From: Robertkochia sediminum
Lineage (GTDB): Bacteria; Bacteroidota; Bacteroidia; Flavobacteriales; Flavobacteriaceae
Direction: 5' to 3'
NCBI RefSeq assembly: GCF_016786255.1
Contig: NZ_JADMKT010000079.1
Coordinates: 1-64,000 of the forward strand
DNA: 64,000 nucleotides
The notes below the pieces were generated by a model that worked only from the letters and a program-made list of their open reading frames with translations, was not told the DNA's origin and searched no databases. Shown one piece after another: positions 8,216 to 17,143 of the stretch; the first letter of the stretch is position 1, and each line of letters opens with the position of its first letter. A program made the position numbers and the translations under genes.

Positions 8216-8247
8216 TTAAAAACAAAACCGCCCCCAAAATGGGAGCG
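8216..8247 (-). terminator. Rho-independent terminator of the second lpd
   Basis: On the minus strand CGCTCCC pairs with GGGGGCG around ATTTT with one mismatch, followed by a T-rich tract. It lies about 35 bp after the stop codon of the 8281-9687 gene. Confidence 0.75.
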
Positions 8248-8280
8248 ACTTAATATTATTTACAGGTTTCTAAAGAAATC

Positions 8281-9687
8281 CTAGATATGCAACGCTCTAT
8301 CATCCGTGGCTGCCAATGCTGCTTCCTTCACGGCTTCGGCATAGGTAGGGTGGGCGTGACTCATTCTTGAGATATCCTCGGCACTTGCGCGGAACTCCAT
8401 AGCGGTTACCGCTTCAGCGATCAGGTCGGCCGTACGGGCACCGATCATGTGCACTCCTAGTACCTCATCGGTCTCGGCATCGGCGAGGATCTTAACGAAT
8501 CCGTCGGTATCCATAGAGGCTCTTGAACGTCCAAGGGCACGCATCGGGAATTGTCCGCTCTTGTACTTCACTCCTGCTTCCTTCAGCTCTTCTTCAGTCT
8601 TCCCAACAGAAGCAACCTCCGGCCAGGTATATACCACTCCGGGAATCAGGTTATAATCGATATGCGGCTTTTGACCGGCCATGATCTCAGCAACCATAGT
8701 ACCTTCCTCTTCCGCCTTATGGGCCAGCATGGCACCTTTAACCACGTCTCCGATAGCATAGATATTTTCTACGTTGGTCTGTAGGTGGTCATTCGTCTCT
8801 ACTTGTCCGCGATCATTCACCTTCACTCCTGCAGCCTCGAGGTTGAGTCCGTCGGTATACGGACGACGCCCAACAGAAACGAGAACATAGTCTCCTTCGA
8901 GCACTACTTCTTTCCCTTTCTTATCATCGGCTTTCACGGTAACGGTATTTCCGTTGCGGGTTACTTCTTTCACCTTGTGAGAGGTATAGAACTTCATTCC
9001 GGCCTTCTTGAATACTTTGGTAAGCTCTTTAGAAAGGGCAGCATCCATGGTTGGAATAATGCGGTCCATATATTCAACGACAGACACCTTAGCACCCAGG
9101 CGACTGTATACCTGCCCGAGTTCGAGTCCGATAACCCCACCGCCGATCACGATCATATGCTCAGGGATCTCTTTCAGGGAAAGGGCTTCGGTAGACGTAA
9201 TCACACGCTCCTTATCCAGTTCGATGAATGGAAGAGTCGACGGCTTGGAACCGGTTGCGATAATGGTTTTCTTCGCTTCGATCTGTTCTTTTTCTCCGTC
9301 CTCCTTGGTGATATCGATATGAGTAGCATCGGCGAAGGATCCGAGTCCGTGATACACATCAATCTTATTCTTATCCATGAGGAAGTTGATCCCTTTAGTG
9401 GTTTGTTCTACCACCCCATTCTTACGGGCGATCATCTTTTCAAGATTCACCTTCACCTCTCCGGGAATTTCGATCCCGTGCTCTTCGAAGTGTTTGATGG
9501 CATCTTCGTAATGGTGCGAAGAGTCTAATAAAGCTTTAGAAGGTATACACCCTACATTGAGGCAGGTACCTCCAAGGGTGTTGTATTTTTCGATAATGGC
9601 AGTCTTCATGCCCAGCTGTGCACAGCGAATGGCTGCAACATATCCACCGGGTCCGGAGCCTATAACGGCTACATCGTAGGTTTTCAT
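8281..9687 (-). CDS. lpd: Dihydrolipoyl dehydrogenase (E3), second copy
   Basis: 468 residues, full length. FAD motif GSGPGGYVAAI (11-21), redox disulfide C42-x4-C47 (GGTCLNVGCIPSK), NAD motif VIGGGVIGLELGQVYSRLG near 180, FAD motif IYAIGDV near 315, and C-terminal SHAHPTYAEAV with the catalytic His-Glu. The NVGCIPSK sequence is that of the common 2-oxo-acid dehydrogenase E3. It is only distantly related to the copy at 4395-5786, so the two are long-standing paralogues, presumably serving different complexes. It has its own promoter-like box and terminator and is monocistronic. Confidence 0.95.
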   Translation of the reverse strand: MKTYDVAVIGSGPGGYVAAIRCAQLGMKTAIIEKYNTLGGTCLNVGCIPSKALLDSSHHYEDAIKHFEEHGIEIPGEVKVNLEKMIARKNGVVEQTTKGINFLMDKNKIDVYHGLGSFADATHIDITKEDGEKEQIEAKKTIIATGSKPSTLPFIELDKERVITSTEALSLKEIPEHMIVIGGGVIGLELGQVYSRLGAKVSVVEYMDRIIPTMDAALSKELTKVFKKAGMKFYTSHKVKEVTRNGNTVTVKADDKKGKEVVLEGDYVLVSVGRRPYTDGLNLEAAGVKVNDRGQVETNDHLQTNVENIYAIGDVVKGAMLAHKAEEEGTMVAEIMAGQKPHIDYNLIPGVVYTWPEVASVGKTEEELKEAGVKYKSGQFPMRALGRSRASMDTDGFVKILADAETDEVLGVHMIGARTADLIAEAVTAMEFRASAEDISRMSHAHPTYAEAVKEAALAATDDRALHI

Positions 9688-9721
9688 ATCAGGTATTTGA
9701 ATCGATTTTCATTAGTTGATC

Positions 9722-9729
9722 TCAAAAGT
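9722..9729 (-). promoter_or_regulatory. -7 box TACTTTTG upstream of lpd
   Basis: TACTTTTG matches TAnnTTTG exactly on the minus strand, 35 bp upstream of the lpd start codon. No convincing -33 TTTG was seen. Confidence 0.45.
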
Positions 9730-9774
9730 ACGAAAAGTTGGGGATTGGGGAAATGGGGAGTAAGGGATTATCAA

Positions 9775-9860
9775 TTATAGATGATAGATTATCAATGGTG
9801 AATTATGAATTATGAATTGTGAATTATGAATTATGAATTGTGAATTGCGAATTGTGAATG
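9775..9860. repeat. Heptad array GTGAATT/ATGAATT
   Basis: About ten degenerate 7-bp units between lpd and the ParE-like toxin gene, followed by a GCTGAAGGC-type pair (9870-9900). Same family as the 5861-5995 array. Confidence 0.75.
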
Positions 9861-9942
9861 GGTGAAGCATGCTGAAGGCAATAAGCTATATGCTGAAGGC
9901 TGCAGGTTAATAATTGTTAGTGGTGGATGGTGGATGATAAAA

Positions 9943-10233
9943 TCAGCTTTTCTTTTTATCAGGGTCTTGCCAAGTGTTAAAAACAGAATAGACCACTATC
10001 CTATTCTCTAATATTTCGTAAATAATGATGAAGGGAAATCGCTTTATAACTGCTTCTCTATAGGGTTTTCGTCTTGAAGGAAAGTGTTCGGGATTTGCCG
10101 TGATCCTGGAAAAGTAAGAGTCTAAATCATCCAGAAATTCTTCTCCTAAGCCTTCTCGTTTATTTTCATAATACACGAAGGCCTCAACCACTTCCCGATT
10201 CGCCTCTTCTTTGATCTCGAGAAGATAACCCAT
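9943..10233 (-). CDS. RelE/ParE-family toxin
   Basis: 96 residues. The family pattern is clear: an N-terminal EIKEEANREVVEAFVYYENKREGLGEEFLDDLDSYF helical pair, then NPEHFP, then a strand-rich C-terminus with REAVIKRFPFIIIYEI and IVVYSVFNTWQDP. Members are either ribosome-dependent mRNA interferases (RelE) or gyrase poisons (ParE), and sequence alone does not settle which. The ATG overlaps the antitoxin stop by one base (TAATG). Confidence 0.88.
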   Translation of the reverse strand: MGYLLEIKEEANREVVEAFVYYENKREGLGEEFLDDLDSYFSRITANPEHFPSRRKPYREAVIKRFPFIIIYEILENRIVVYSVFNTWQDPDKKKS

Positions 10234-10478
10234 TACTTTTTAGCATTACGGGCATTCTTCCTGACCTGGTCCCAGGTTAAAGATTCACTCTCGCCGGCCA
10301 TATGAGAGGCCCTGCGCTCATCCATCATCTGATAATGAACTTCACCTAAAGCGACATCTTTCTCATCCGTCTGATAACTTTCTGCCAAGGCTTTGATCAT
10401 CCTTAACAGTCTAATATCTGCTGAATTCACATAATCGATAACAATATCTCTTAGATCCATGGTGGCCATTTCAAACAT
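10233..10478 (-). CDS. Antitoxin of the ParE/RelE-like pair
   Basis: 81 residues. LRDIVIDYVNSADIRLLRMIKALAESYQ forms an amphipathic N-terminal part, and ESESLTWDQVRKNARNAKK ends the protein with the basic tail often seen in addiction-module component antitoxins. Alternative starts at Met4 or Met7 (MATMDLRD, MDLRD) are equally plausible. Assigned mainly from its position directly before, and overlapping, the toxin gene. Confidence 0.75.
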   Translation of the reverse strand: MFEMATMDLRDIVIDYVNSADIRLLRMIKALAESYQTDEKDVALGEVHYQMMDERRASHMAGESESLTWDQVRKNARNAKK

Positions 10479-10487
10479 TTACGGGTT

Positions 10488-10519
10488 CAAGTAAATATAC
10501 AATTTAAACAGCATACTTG
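10488..10519. promoter_or_regulatory. Candidate operator CAAGTA-N20-TACTTG
   Basis: An inverted repeat CAAGTA (10488-10493) and TACTTG (10514-10519) brackets a TATATTTA -7-like box on the minus strand (10492-10499), directly upstream of the antitoxin gene. The arms are short, so this is only suggestive of autoregulation. Confidence 0.3.
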
Positions 10520-10607
10520 TATATGATGCTAAGAATCGAATGATACAATAAAGGCAACTATTTTATATCCCTCTCTTTTCCCGGTAGCCCATTTACCCTT
10601 TACCTTT

Positions 10608-11942
10608 TTACCTTCTCCCTACTACCCTCCCCACAATACTAACAAACGTGATCGCTTTAAGCATCCTGAAAAACGAAGGCCGTGTTTGAGGGAATATGGA
10701 TGACGCTAATACGGCAGACACTGCCTGTGAAATAAGTGTAGCCCAGGCAGCCCCCAAAATACCCATGGTAGGGATCAACACCAGGTTAAGGCCCACATTA
10801 ACCAGCATGCCCAAGGATACGAACACCAGGTGATAGCGTTGTAAGTTTTCATTGATCAGCCACTTACCATTGGCTACCCCCAAAAAGACAAAGAGCCCCG
10901 ACCAGATATGAATATCGAGCACAGCAGCCGAGGGCAAGAAAGCCTCCCCGTACAAGAATACGATCCCCCATTCACTAAGGGATACTACCGGTAATACCAC
11001 GGCAAGCCCCATGATCACCATCAGGTCATAGAGACGCTGTAAACGGGAATGGTAGAGGGACTCACTTTTCTCCCGGGCATTGACCAATGCCGGAAACAAG
11101 GAAGCACAAACGATCATGGGAATAAAATACCAGGCTTCACTCAAACGTGCCGCAGCGGCATATTGCCCTACCGATGCATTATCCATAAGCTCTTTGATCA
11201 TCACCTGGTCGACCTTCATATAAATGGAGATCATGATCCCACTAAGGATCACCGGCCATGATTCCTTTACCAGCTCAAGACCGAGGGTACGCGATAATCG
11301 CCATTGGGAAACAGCGTAACCGGTTTTATGATAAGCCACGATAAGTCCGATGGTTACCAATACCACCTCAAAGGCAATGGCATAGACAAACCAAAGGAGG
11401 GGCGCCTCATAATAAATAAGTAAAAGCTTGATCCCTGAAGAGATCAACAGGGCGACCAGGCTTGATACAGCCACGTATTTGCTTTGTACCCGGCTGACAA
11501 AAAAGGAGTTGATCACCCCAAAACTATGCAGAAAGGATACCAGCCCCAGAATAATGATGATCTTATTGGTGATGGCTTCGTTATCGTTCAGGAGGATGGC
11601 CACCAGCAAGATGCTCATGATGATCACAGAGCCCAGGGTCTGCAATCCAAAGGCAGTACCGAGCAGGAGGTCGTTCTTATCCTTAGATTTAACCAGCTCC
11701 CTTACCAGGATATCCTTAAGGCCAAAAGACGAAAAAGCCACGAAGAGGGCGACAAAACTCTGGGCATAGCTCAGGATCCCAAAATCTTCAGGCCCCAGGT
11801 AGCGAGTCACCCAGATCCCCACGAGTAAGGCTACCAGCAGGCGCACGACCTTTTCCCCTGCCAGCCAGGAGGTATTGCTCAGATACCGTATAAATCCGGA
11901 TTTATTACTTAAAAAGTTCAAATGTCTCAAAGAGGTCTTCAT
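10608..11942 (-). CDS. Polysaccharide flippase, MATE/MVF superfamily (Wzx-like)
   Basis: 444 residues with about 12 hydrophobic segments. The N-terminal LVALLVGIWVTRYLGPEDFGILSYAQSFVALF is the hallmark of the RfbX/Wzx polysaccharide_synt family, and the C-terminal half repeats the pattern (GLNLVLIPTMGILGAAWATLISQ). It would flip undecaprenyl-linked repeat units across the inner membrane. It is the second flippase of the locus, with the other at 30040-31353, and sits next to a glycosyltransferase at the far end. It may serve a separate glycan or an incompletely replaced older cluster. Confidence 0.88.
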   Translation of the reverse strand: MKTSLRHLNFLSNKSGFIRYLSNTSWLAGEKVVRLLVALLVGIWVTRYLGPEDFGILSYAQSFVALFVAFSSFGLKDILVRELVKSKDKNDLLLGTAFGLQTLGSVIIMSILLVAILLNDNEAITNKIIIILGLVSFLHSFGVINSFFVSRVQSKYVAVSSLVALLISSGIKLLLIYYEAPLLWFVYAIAFEVVLVTIGLIVAYHKTGYAVSQWRLSRTLGLELVKESWPVILSGIMISIYMKVDQVMIKELMDNASVGQYAAAARLSEAWYFIPMIVCASLFPALVNAREKSESLYHSRLQRLYDLMVIMGLAVVLPVVSLSEWGIVFLYGEAFLPSAAVLDIHIWSGLFVFLGVANGKWLINENLQRYHLVFVSLGMLVNVGLNLVLIPTMGILGAAWATLISQAVSAVLASSIFPQTRPSFFRMLKAITFVSIVGRVVGRR

Positions 11943-11970
11943 TAGCGTTCATTACAATAGATCGGAGCCG

Positions 11971-12909
11971 TTAATTGCGATGTAATTCAAAGATCTTCCG
12001 TGTTCTGGCTTCAACTACTCTGACCAAATGACCGGGTAATAATTTCTTATAAGCCGGCACCCAACCAAATATGTTTTCGAACAAATTCACATCGTATCTC
12101 GAATCAGGCATGGGATTTATGGGATGTGTTAAGGGAAAATCAAGCGCAATTGTCGATATTACTTTTCTATTTTTTCCATCTTTGGTATGAGTGGCATCAT
12201 TGTCGTAACCCACGTAGTCTATCAGGTTGTATTTCGGCACCACAGAGAGTGCGTTATTCATATACACTTGAAGTGACCAGATATAATCCCAGGCATCCAG
12301 CTCATCATTATAAGAAACCGCTGCCTGATTGATCCAGTTAGCCACCAAGGCTTTCTCATTAACGTTCACACGTTTAAGGTATTCTGATTCTTCAAGAAAA
12401 TAGGGCATTTTGGAGAGATGCATTTTCCATCGGTCTGCCCAGGTAGCCCATCCCCATGTATAGGCAAATTTGGAAAACGTATACGACCTTGGGTCATCTG
12501 GTTCCTGGTCCTCACCCAAGTTCGTGCCTCCGATATTCCAAATACGAAGGTCCTTACGGTACTTTGCTAATAATTCTTCAACGAACGGATAAAAACTATC
12601 ATTGGGCACCGTATCGTCTTCCAGGATAATACCGCTTTCTTCATGCTCAAAAAACCACGTAATAGCCGTTTGCGGCCCATACTTACATCCCAGGTTCTGC
12701 TCACTGAAATTGGTATAGACCTCACACTCCCAGTCGATCGCCCCCAGCACATATTCGCGTACCCGTTCTACCTGCCCGATCTCATCTTCATCTCTGCCAC
12801 CATCAGAAAACAGGTAAAGCTTCTTAGGCCGATAACGGGATACACTTGCTAAAACTTCACGTAATCCTTGTAACCGTTTATAGGTAATTAGTAGTACAGG
12901 AGACTTCAT
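11971..12909 (-). CDS. Glycosyltransferase, HlpA/GNT-I-like
   Basis: 312 residues. The start SPVLLITYKRLQGLREVLASV and YLFSDGGRDEDE fit the nucleotide-diphospho-sugar transferase fold. ESGIILEDDTVPNDSFYPFVEELL supplies the EDD metal-binding motif of the GNT-I/HlpA-like group, and AYTWGWATWADRWKM is a strongly conserved acceptor-side segment of that group. Cytoplasmic, no membrane segment. It is 28 bp upstream of the flippase gene and in the same direction, so probably in one operon with it. Donor unknown. Confidence 0.8.
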   Translation of the reverse strand: MKSPVLLITYKRLQGLREVLASVSRYRPKKLYLFSDGGRDEDEIGQVERVREYVLGAIDWECEVYTNFSEQNLGCKYGPQTAITWFFEHEESGIILEDDTVPNDSFYPFVEELLAKYRKDLRIWNIGGTNLGEDQEPDDPRSYTFSKFAYTWGWATWADRWKMHLSKMPYFLEESEYLKRVNVNEKALVANWINQAAVSYNDELDAWDYIWSLQVYMNNALSVVPKYNLIDYVGYDNDATHTKDGKNRKVISTIALDFPLTHPINPMPDSRYDVNLFENIFGWVPAYKKLLPGHLVRVVEARTRKIFELHRN

Positions 12910-13129
12910 GAGAACACAGATTAATCATTACATATGCTTTTCAAGGTATTACAAAACCTAAGAGTCGCACAGAAATAACGACTAAACACCAGATTTTTAG
13001 GTGGTGATTTGTAAATGATTAATTATGGATGGTAGATTATGAATGATGTGGGATGTGGGATGTGGGATAACGAATGATAAATAAATTCAGGAGCTTAGAT
13101 TTTATGTTTTACTAAACTCCCTTTAACCT

Positions 13130-13292
13130 ATCACCTGTTACCTATTACTTGTTACCCTTTACCCCTTTACCCCTTTACCCCTTTACCTATTACTTATTAC
13201 CTGTTACCTGTTACCCATTACCTGTTACCCATTACCTGTTACCCATTACCCATTACCTGTTACCCATTACCTGTTACCCATTACCTGTTACC
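13130..13292. repeat. TTACCTG/TTACCCA heptad array with CCCTTTAC units
   Basis: The 484-bp spacer 12910-13393 contains GATGTGG repeats (about 13045-13068), then this array: CCCCTTTA 8-mers followed by about 16 TTACCTG/TTACCCA 7-mers. A plus-strand frame through it encodes only LPVTHYLL repeats and is not a gene. The remaining spacer DNA shows no gene. Confidence 0.85.
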
Positions 13293-13393
13293 TTAATATC
13301 ATCACCGTTTACCCCCATAAACAGGGTAACAAACTCATTTTTAACTATTTTTAAGGAAATCCCCCAAGGGTTATCTAAAAGAAACGATCTAAA

Positions 13394-14434
13394 ATGAAGG
13401 CGATGAAATGGTATGTAAAGATCATGTTGGTAGTGCTTCTGATTGGAGCAACAGCGTGTAGTAAGGAAACTGAAGAGATAACAACAGAACAGGAAACCCC
13501 GATCACAAGAGACCTTCCTGCCCCGGTGAGTGAAGAGCAACCTGATGATGATGGCGATGGCGTTCCTAACGATATTGATCAATGCGCAAATACTCCTGCC
13601 GGGGAAACTCCCGATGATAACGGATGCGCACCCAGCCAGAAAGATAGTGATGCCGATGGGGTAACCGATGATATTGACCAATGTCCGGAAACCGCCCAGG
13701 GAGAAACCTCCGATGAGAACGGTTGCGCTTCTGCTCAGAAAGACAGTGATGCTGACGGCATTAATGACGCCATAGACGTTTGCCCGGAGACTCCCGAGGG
13801 GCGCACCGTGAACGACCAGGGGTGCCATACCCCCGATATCGGAGAGTTCTACGAGGGTGGTTATGTGTTCTATATTTTCGTAGAAGGTGATGACCGATAT
13901 GTGGAAGGAGAAGTCCACGGACTCATAGCGGCACCCGAAGATTTTGAAGACTGGCTACCGTGGCTCCCAGAGGGCGCCGAATACTACCAGGTATTTGACG
14001 ATGCCTCTGGAACGGCTAACGGACGAGAGAATACCGAAAAGATCGTAGAAACCTATGGGGAAGGGGTCTATGCCGCCAGGGCCTGTTATGACCTAGACCT
14101 AAATGGTTATGACGATTGGTACCTGCCCTCCGGACCGGAAGGAGCGGTGCTCTGTGCCAACCTCACCCATGGAGACAATCCTGATATCGCTGCAGAGTAC
14201 CCCAGGAGTAATCAATACTGGGCCTCTAATGAGGTCGCAGCGTTTAAAATGATGCAACAGGTAATCTACGGTGTTGAATGGGCCAGATACAACGAAAAGC
14301 TCGAACAACTCTATATTCAAGGTAAGGTAGACTCCGGTGTCCAGGCACGGGTGATCTCCTTTGATATCTGCCAGGCAGACGACCTCTATTCCAAACAAGC
14401 TACCCAACCCGTGGTGGCGATAAGGGAGTTTTGA
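13394..14434 (+). CDS. TSP3-repeat lipoprotein with DUF1566-like C-terminal domain
   Basis: 346 residues. A lipoprotein signal peptide (VVLLIGATAC) places the lipid-anchored Cys near residue 22. Three calcium-binding thrombospondin type 3 repeats follow (DDDGDGVPNDIDQC, DSDADGVTDDIDQC, DSDADGINDAIDVC), about residues 50-150. The C-terminal domain (about 150-346) contains GGYVFYIF, GLIAAPED, GYDDWYLPSGPEGAVLC and QYWASNEV, the pattern of DUF1566/fibrobacter-type surface domains. It is probably an outer-membrane or surface protein. It and the next gene run opposite to the surrounding capsule genes and share the TSP3 part, so they are related paralogues with different C-termini. Confidence 0.82.
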   Translation: MKAMKWYVKIMLVVLLIGATACSKETEEITTEQETPITRDLPAPVSEEQPDDDGDGVPNDIDQCANTPAGETPDDNGCAPSQKDSDADGVTDDIDQCPETAQGETSDENGCASAQKDSDADGINDAIDVCPETPEGRTVNDQGCHTPDIGEFYEGGYVFYIFVEGDDRYVEGEVHGLIAAPEDFEDWLPWLPEGAEYYQVFDDASGTANGRENTEKIVETYGEGVYAARACYDLDLNGYDDWYLPSGPEGAVLCANLTHGDNPDIAAEYPRSNQYWASNEVAAFKMMQQVIYGVEWARYNEKLEQLYIQGKVDSGVQARVISFDICQADDLYSKQATQPVVAIREF

Positions 14435-14747
14435 GTTATTAGTTTTGAGTTTTCGGTTTTCGGTTCTCAGTTAATAGTTGTACACCTTCGCTATAGCTTG
14501 GGTGCATGAAATTAGTTGTTAGTTGTATTTTAAAGGCGTGAAATCGAGGAACTGTAAAATCGCTGAATCGCAAAGGTGCGAACTATCTAATAGGTTATAA
14601 TAATCAACTAATCAGTATCCATTTACAACTTACTACAGAAGTAGATTAAATACAGCTAATTAGTTGATTTTCTGCTTTTAACATCAATGTGTATTTTATA
14701 ACTTTCCTATCCTCCCCCTCCTAAATTAACAACCAAAACCAATTCAC
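14435..14747. other. 313-bp spacer with GTTTTCGGTT/TTAGTTG low-complexity tracts
   Basis: No gene seen. It contains runs of the TTGAGTTTTCGGTTTTC type, a short GTAAAATCGC series, and near 14690 a TATTTTATAACTTTCC segment that could be the promoter (TAACTTTC) of the next gene. Confidence 0.6.
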
Positions 14748-16973
14748 ATGAGAACGCTTAAGTGGCTTTTCGTCTTGTGCAGTATGCTTTTGATCACTGC
14801 CTGTGGGGGCGATAAGGATATCAATGAAAATGCCGGTGATCCCAGAGATACCCCGGGGCAGAATGACAACTCAAACACCGATACCGATAACGACGGAGTA
14901 TACGATAGCGACGATCAGTGTCCGGATACCCCCAATGGCGAATCGGTTGATGCTTCAGGATGTAGTGATTCGCAAAAAGACAGCGATGGTGACGGCGTAA
15001 ATGATAACGACGACCAGTGCCCGGATACCTCGGCCGATGCCACGGTCGACGAAAATGGTTGTGCCGAAGACCAAAAGGATAGTGATGGTGATGGGGTGAC
15101 CGACGATATAGACCAATGTGCCGACACCCCTGCGGGAGAAGAGGTCGATGAATACGGCTGTTCCGGCAGCCAGACCGATGGCGATGGCGATGGGGTCGCA
15201 AATGAAGATGATGCATGCCCCAATACTCCGGAAGGGGAATCCGTTGATGAGAATGGTTGTTCTGACAGCCAGAAAGATACAGATGGCGACGGTGTCAATG
15301 ATGACGAAGATGAATGCCCGGATACTCCTGAAGGGGAATCGGCAGATGAACAGGGGTGTTCAAATTCCCAAAAAGACAGCGACGGTGATGGTGTGACTGA
15401 TGATGCAGATGCATGTCCTGACACCCCAGAGGGAGAAGAAGTAAACGAAGAAGGATGTTCTGAGACTCAAAAAGACTCCGACGGCGACGGAGTAAACGAT
15501 GACCAGGACGAGTGCCCGGATACCCCTGAGGGCGAAGAAGTAGATGAACAAGGGTGTTCAGATTCCCAGAAAGACAGCGACGGTGATGGTGTAAATGACG
15601 ATGCCGACACCTGTCCCGATACTCCGGAAGGCGAACAGGTAGATGAAAATGGATGTTCTGCGGCTCAATCCGACACTACCCCACCCCAGGTAACCAGCAT
15701 CACTATTACCGAGATCGCAGAAACCTATTTCAAGGTCGACTGGCGTATTAATGAAGGGAGCAAAGGGTATATACGTTTTGGGACTTCTTCCGGAAGCTAT
15801 CAGGATTCCACAGCCATTGAGCACCGCTATCTGGACAGACACCGACAAACCGTGGGAGGAGAAAACCCGGCACCCCTCACCCCCGGAACTACCTACTACT
15901 GGCAGATCTACACAGAAGATGAACAGGGAAACTCAGGGTATTGGGAAGAGCAAACTACGACGACCAGTCAAGAACAACAAAAAACCTTTATTCCCGATGA
16001 TGCCTTTGAACAATACCTTATTGACAACGGGTATGATGATGTCCTTGATGATTATGTGATCACCGAACGGATCAAACCATTAACTGAGTTAGATATGGGA
16101 AATCAGGGGCCTTCTAATTACAGAATAATAGATTGGACCGGAATTCAAGATTTCCATAATCTAGAAACCATATTTATAGAGACTCCAAATATTGCATTAG
16201 ACAAAATGGAAACTGCCCCTGCTCTAAGGCAATTAATAATATGGGGGACTGACATTGTTTCATTAACAATCAGGAACTTCCCGCAGTTAGAGGAATTTGC
16301 CTTTCTCTCTTTTTCTGATTATGCTAACCGTACAAACACCATTGATATCTCAGACAATCCTAAAATGAAAACAATCAAAATAGCTCATATGTCTTACATT
16401 GAAGATAGGAGTATTAGAATAGAGAATAACCCGGCATTGGAAACTGCGGAGGTGATAGGAACTTCGACCGATAATTTCGATGTCATTAATAATTCTGAGT
16501 TGCATGAATTAATAATTGGGGGACCGCAGTTTTATGAACCGTGTCAAACCAATAAACTTTCTCTTCAAAACAACAGCAATCTTAGGGAATTAAATATAAG
16601 ACACCTATTCACTGAAGAGATGGATATTGTAAATAGTACGAATATTAGTGTATTATACGGCGGTGGAGATTCGGCAGATTCCGGTATCAACAGGATTGAC
16701 TTCACACAAGTACCCAACATAGAAGAATTATACCTGGAGGATATCATTTCATTAGATATTTCACAAATTAAGGCCCTTAAAATTCTTGAAATATTTGACG
16801 AATACGAGGATCGATTAACAAAATTGGATGTATCAAATAACTATGATCTAACAATTCTTAAGATCAATAGACATAACCTAAACTGCATTAAAGTAAACCA
16901 AGCCCAACTGGACAATATCCCAACAACCTGGGAGGTAAGTCCGCCTGTACCGTATACCCTGGACTGTGAATAA
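14748..16973 (+). CDS. TSP3-repeat lipoprotein with FN3-like and leucine-rich C-terminal domains
   Basis: 741 residues. Lipoprotein signal FVLCSMLLITAC puts the lipidated Cys near residue 19. Eight thrombospondin type 3 repeats of about 33 residues (DxDxDGVxDxxDxCPDTPxG) occupy about 45-305 and should bind calcium. A fibronectin-III-like domain follows (PPQVTSITITEIAETYFKVDW to TYYWQIYTEDEQGN, about 313-400). The C-terminal part starts with IPDDAFEQYLIDNGYDDVLDD, the usual lead-in of Bacteroidota leucine-rich domains, and ends with CIKVNQAQLDNIP. From about 16080 the DNA becomes much more AT-rich than the repeat part, so the C-terminal module may have a different origin. Likely a surface or adhesion protein. 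Confidence 0.82.
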   Translation: MRTLKWLFVLCSMLLITACGGDKDINENAGDPRDTPGQNDNSNTDTDNDGVYDSDDQCPDTPNGESVDASGCSDSQKDSDGDGVNDNDDQCPDTSADATVDENGCAEDQKDSDGDGVTDDIDQCADTPAGEEVDEYGCSGSQTDGDGDGVANEDDACPNTPEGESVDENGCSDSQKDTDGDGVNDDEDECPDTPEGESADEQGCSNSQKDSDGDGVTDDADACPDTPEGEEVNEEGCSETQKDSDGDGVNDDQDECPDTPEGEEVDEQGCSDSQKDSDGDGVNDDADTCPDTPEGEQVDENGCSAAQSDTTPPQVTSITITEIAETYFKVDWRINEGSKGYIRFGTSSGSYQDSTAIEHRYLDRHRQTVGGENPAPLTPGTTYYWQIYTEDEQGNSGYWEEQTTTTSQEQQKTFIPDDAFEQYLIDNGYDDVLDDYVITERIKPLTELDMGNQGPSNYRIIDWTGIQDFHNLETIFIETPNIALDKMETAPALRQLIIWGTDIVSLTIRNFPQLEEFAFLSFSDYANRTNTIDISDNPKMKTIKIAHMSYIEDRSIRIENNPALETAEVIGTSTDNFDVINNSELHELIIGGPQFYEPCQTNKLSLQNNSNLRELNIRHLFTEEMDIVNSTNISVLYGGGDSADSGINRIDFTQVPNIEELYLEDIISLDISQIKALKILEIFDEYEDRLTKLDVSNNYDLTILKINRHNLNCIKVNQAQLDNIPTTWEVSPPVPYTLDCE

Positions 16974-16992
16974 GACTAACGATACCCTATCA

Positions 16993-17018
16993 CCCTCTGG
17001 AGCTTTGGCAAAGGAGGG
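16993..17018 (+). terminator. Hairpin after the TSP3 protein gene
   Basis: CCCTC pairs with GAGGG and CTTTG with CAAAG around a single G, 20 bp after the stop codon. A T-run is absent, so this may be a REP-like hairpin rather than a terminator. A related GGAGGGCTTTACC segment occurs near 54797. Confidence 0.4.
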
Positions 17019-17070
17019 CTTTACCATTTCACCTCTTCACCTATTACTTATTACCTGTTACTTATTACCT

Positions 17071-17104
17071 CAAAAAAAAAGCCTCCAAAACAGGAAGCTT
17101 TTAA
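17071..17104 (-). terminator. Rho-independent terminator of the TviB-type dehydrogenase gene
   Basis: On the minus strand AAGCTTCC pairs with GGAGGCTT around TGTTTT, followed by nine T. It lies about 40 bp past the stop codon of the 17144-18460 gene. Confidence 0.8.
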
Positions 17105-17143
17105 AGTAAATCATATCTTTTATTAGAGGAACGGAAAGCCCTT

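Noticed and set aside
13149-13397. 82-codon plus-strand frame before the TSP3 lipoprotein
   Set aside because: Encodes LPVTHYLL repeats from the TTACC heptad array.
14821-15424. Minus-strand frames opposite the TSP3 repeats
   Set aside because: Periodic His/Arg- or Ser/Pro-rich products that mirror the repeated codons of the lipoprotein gene.
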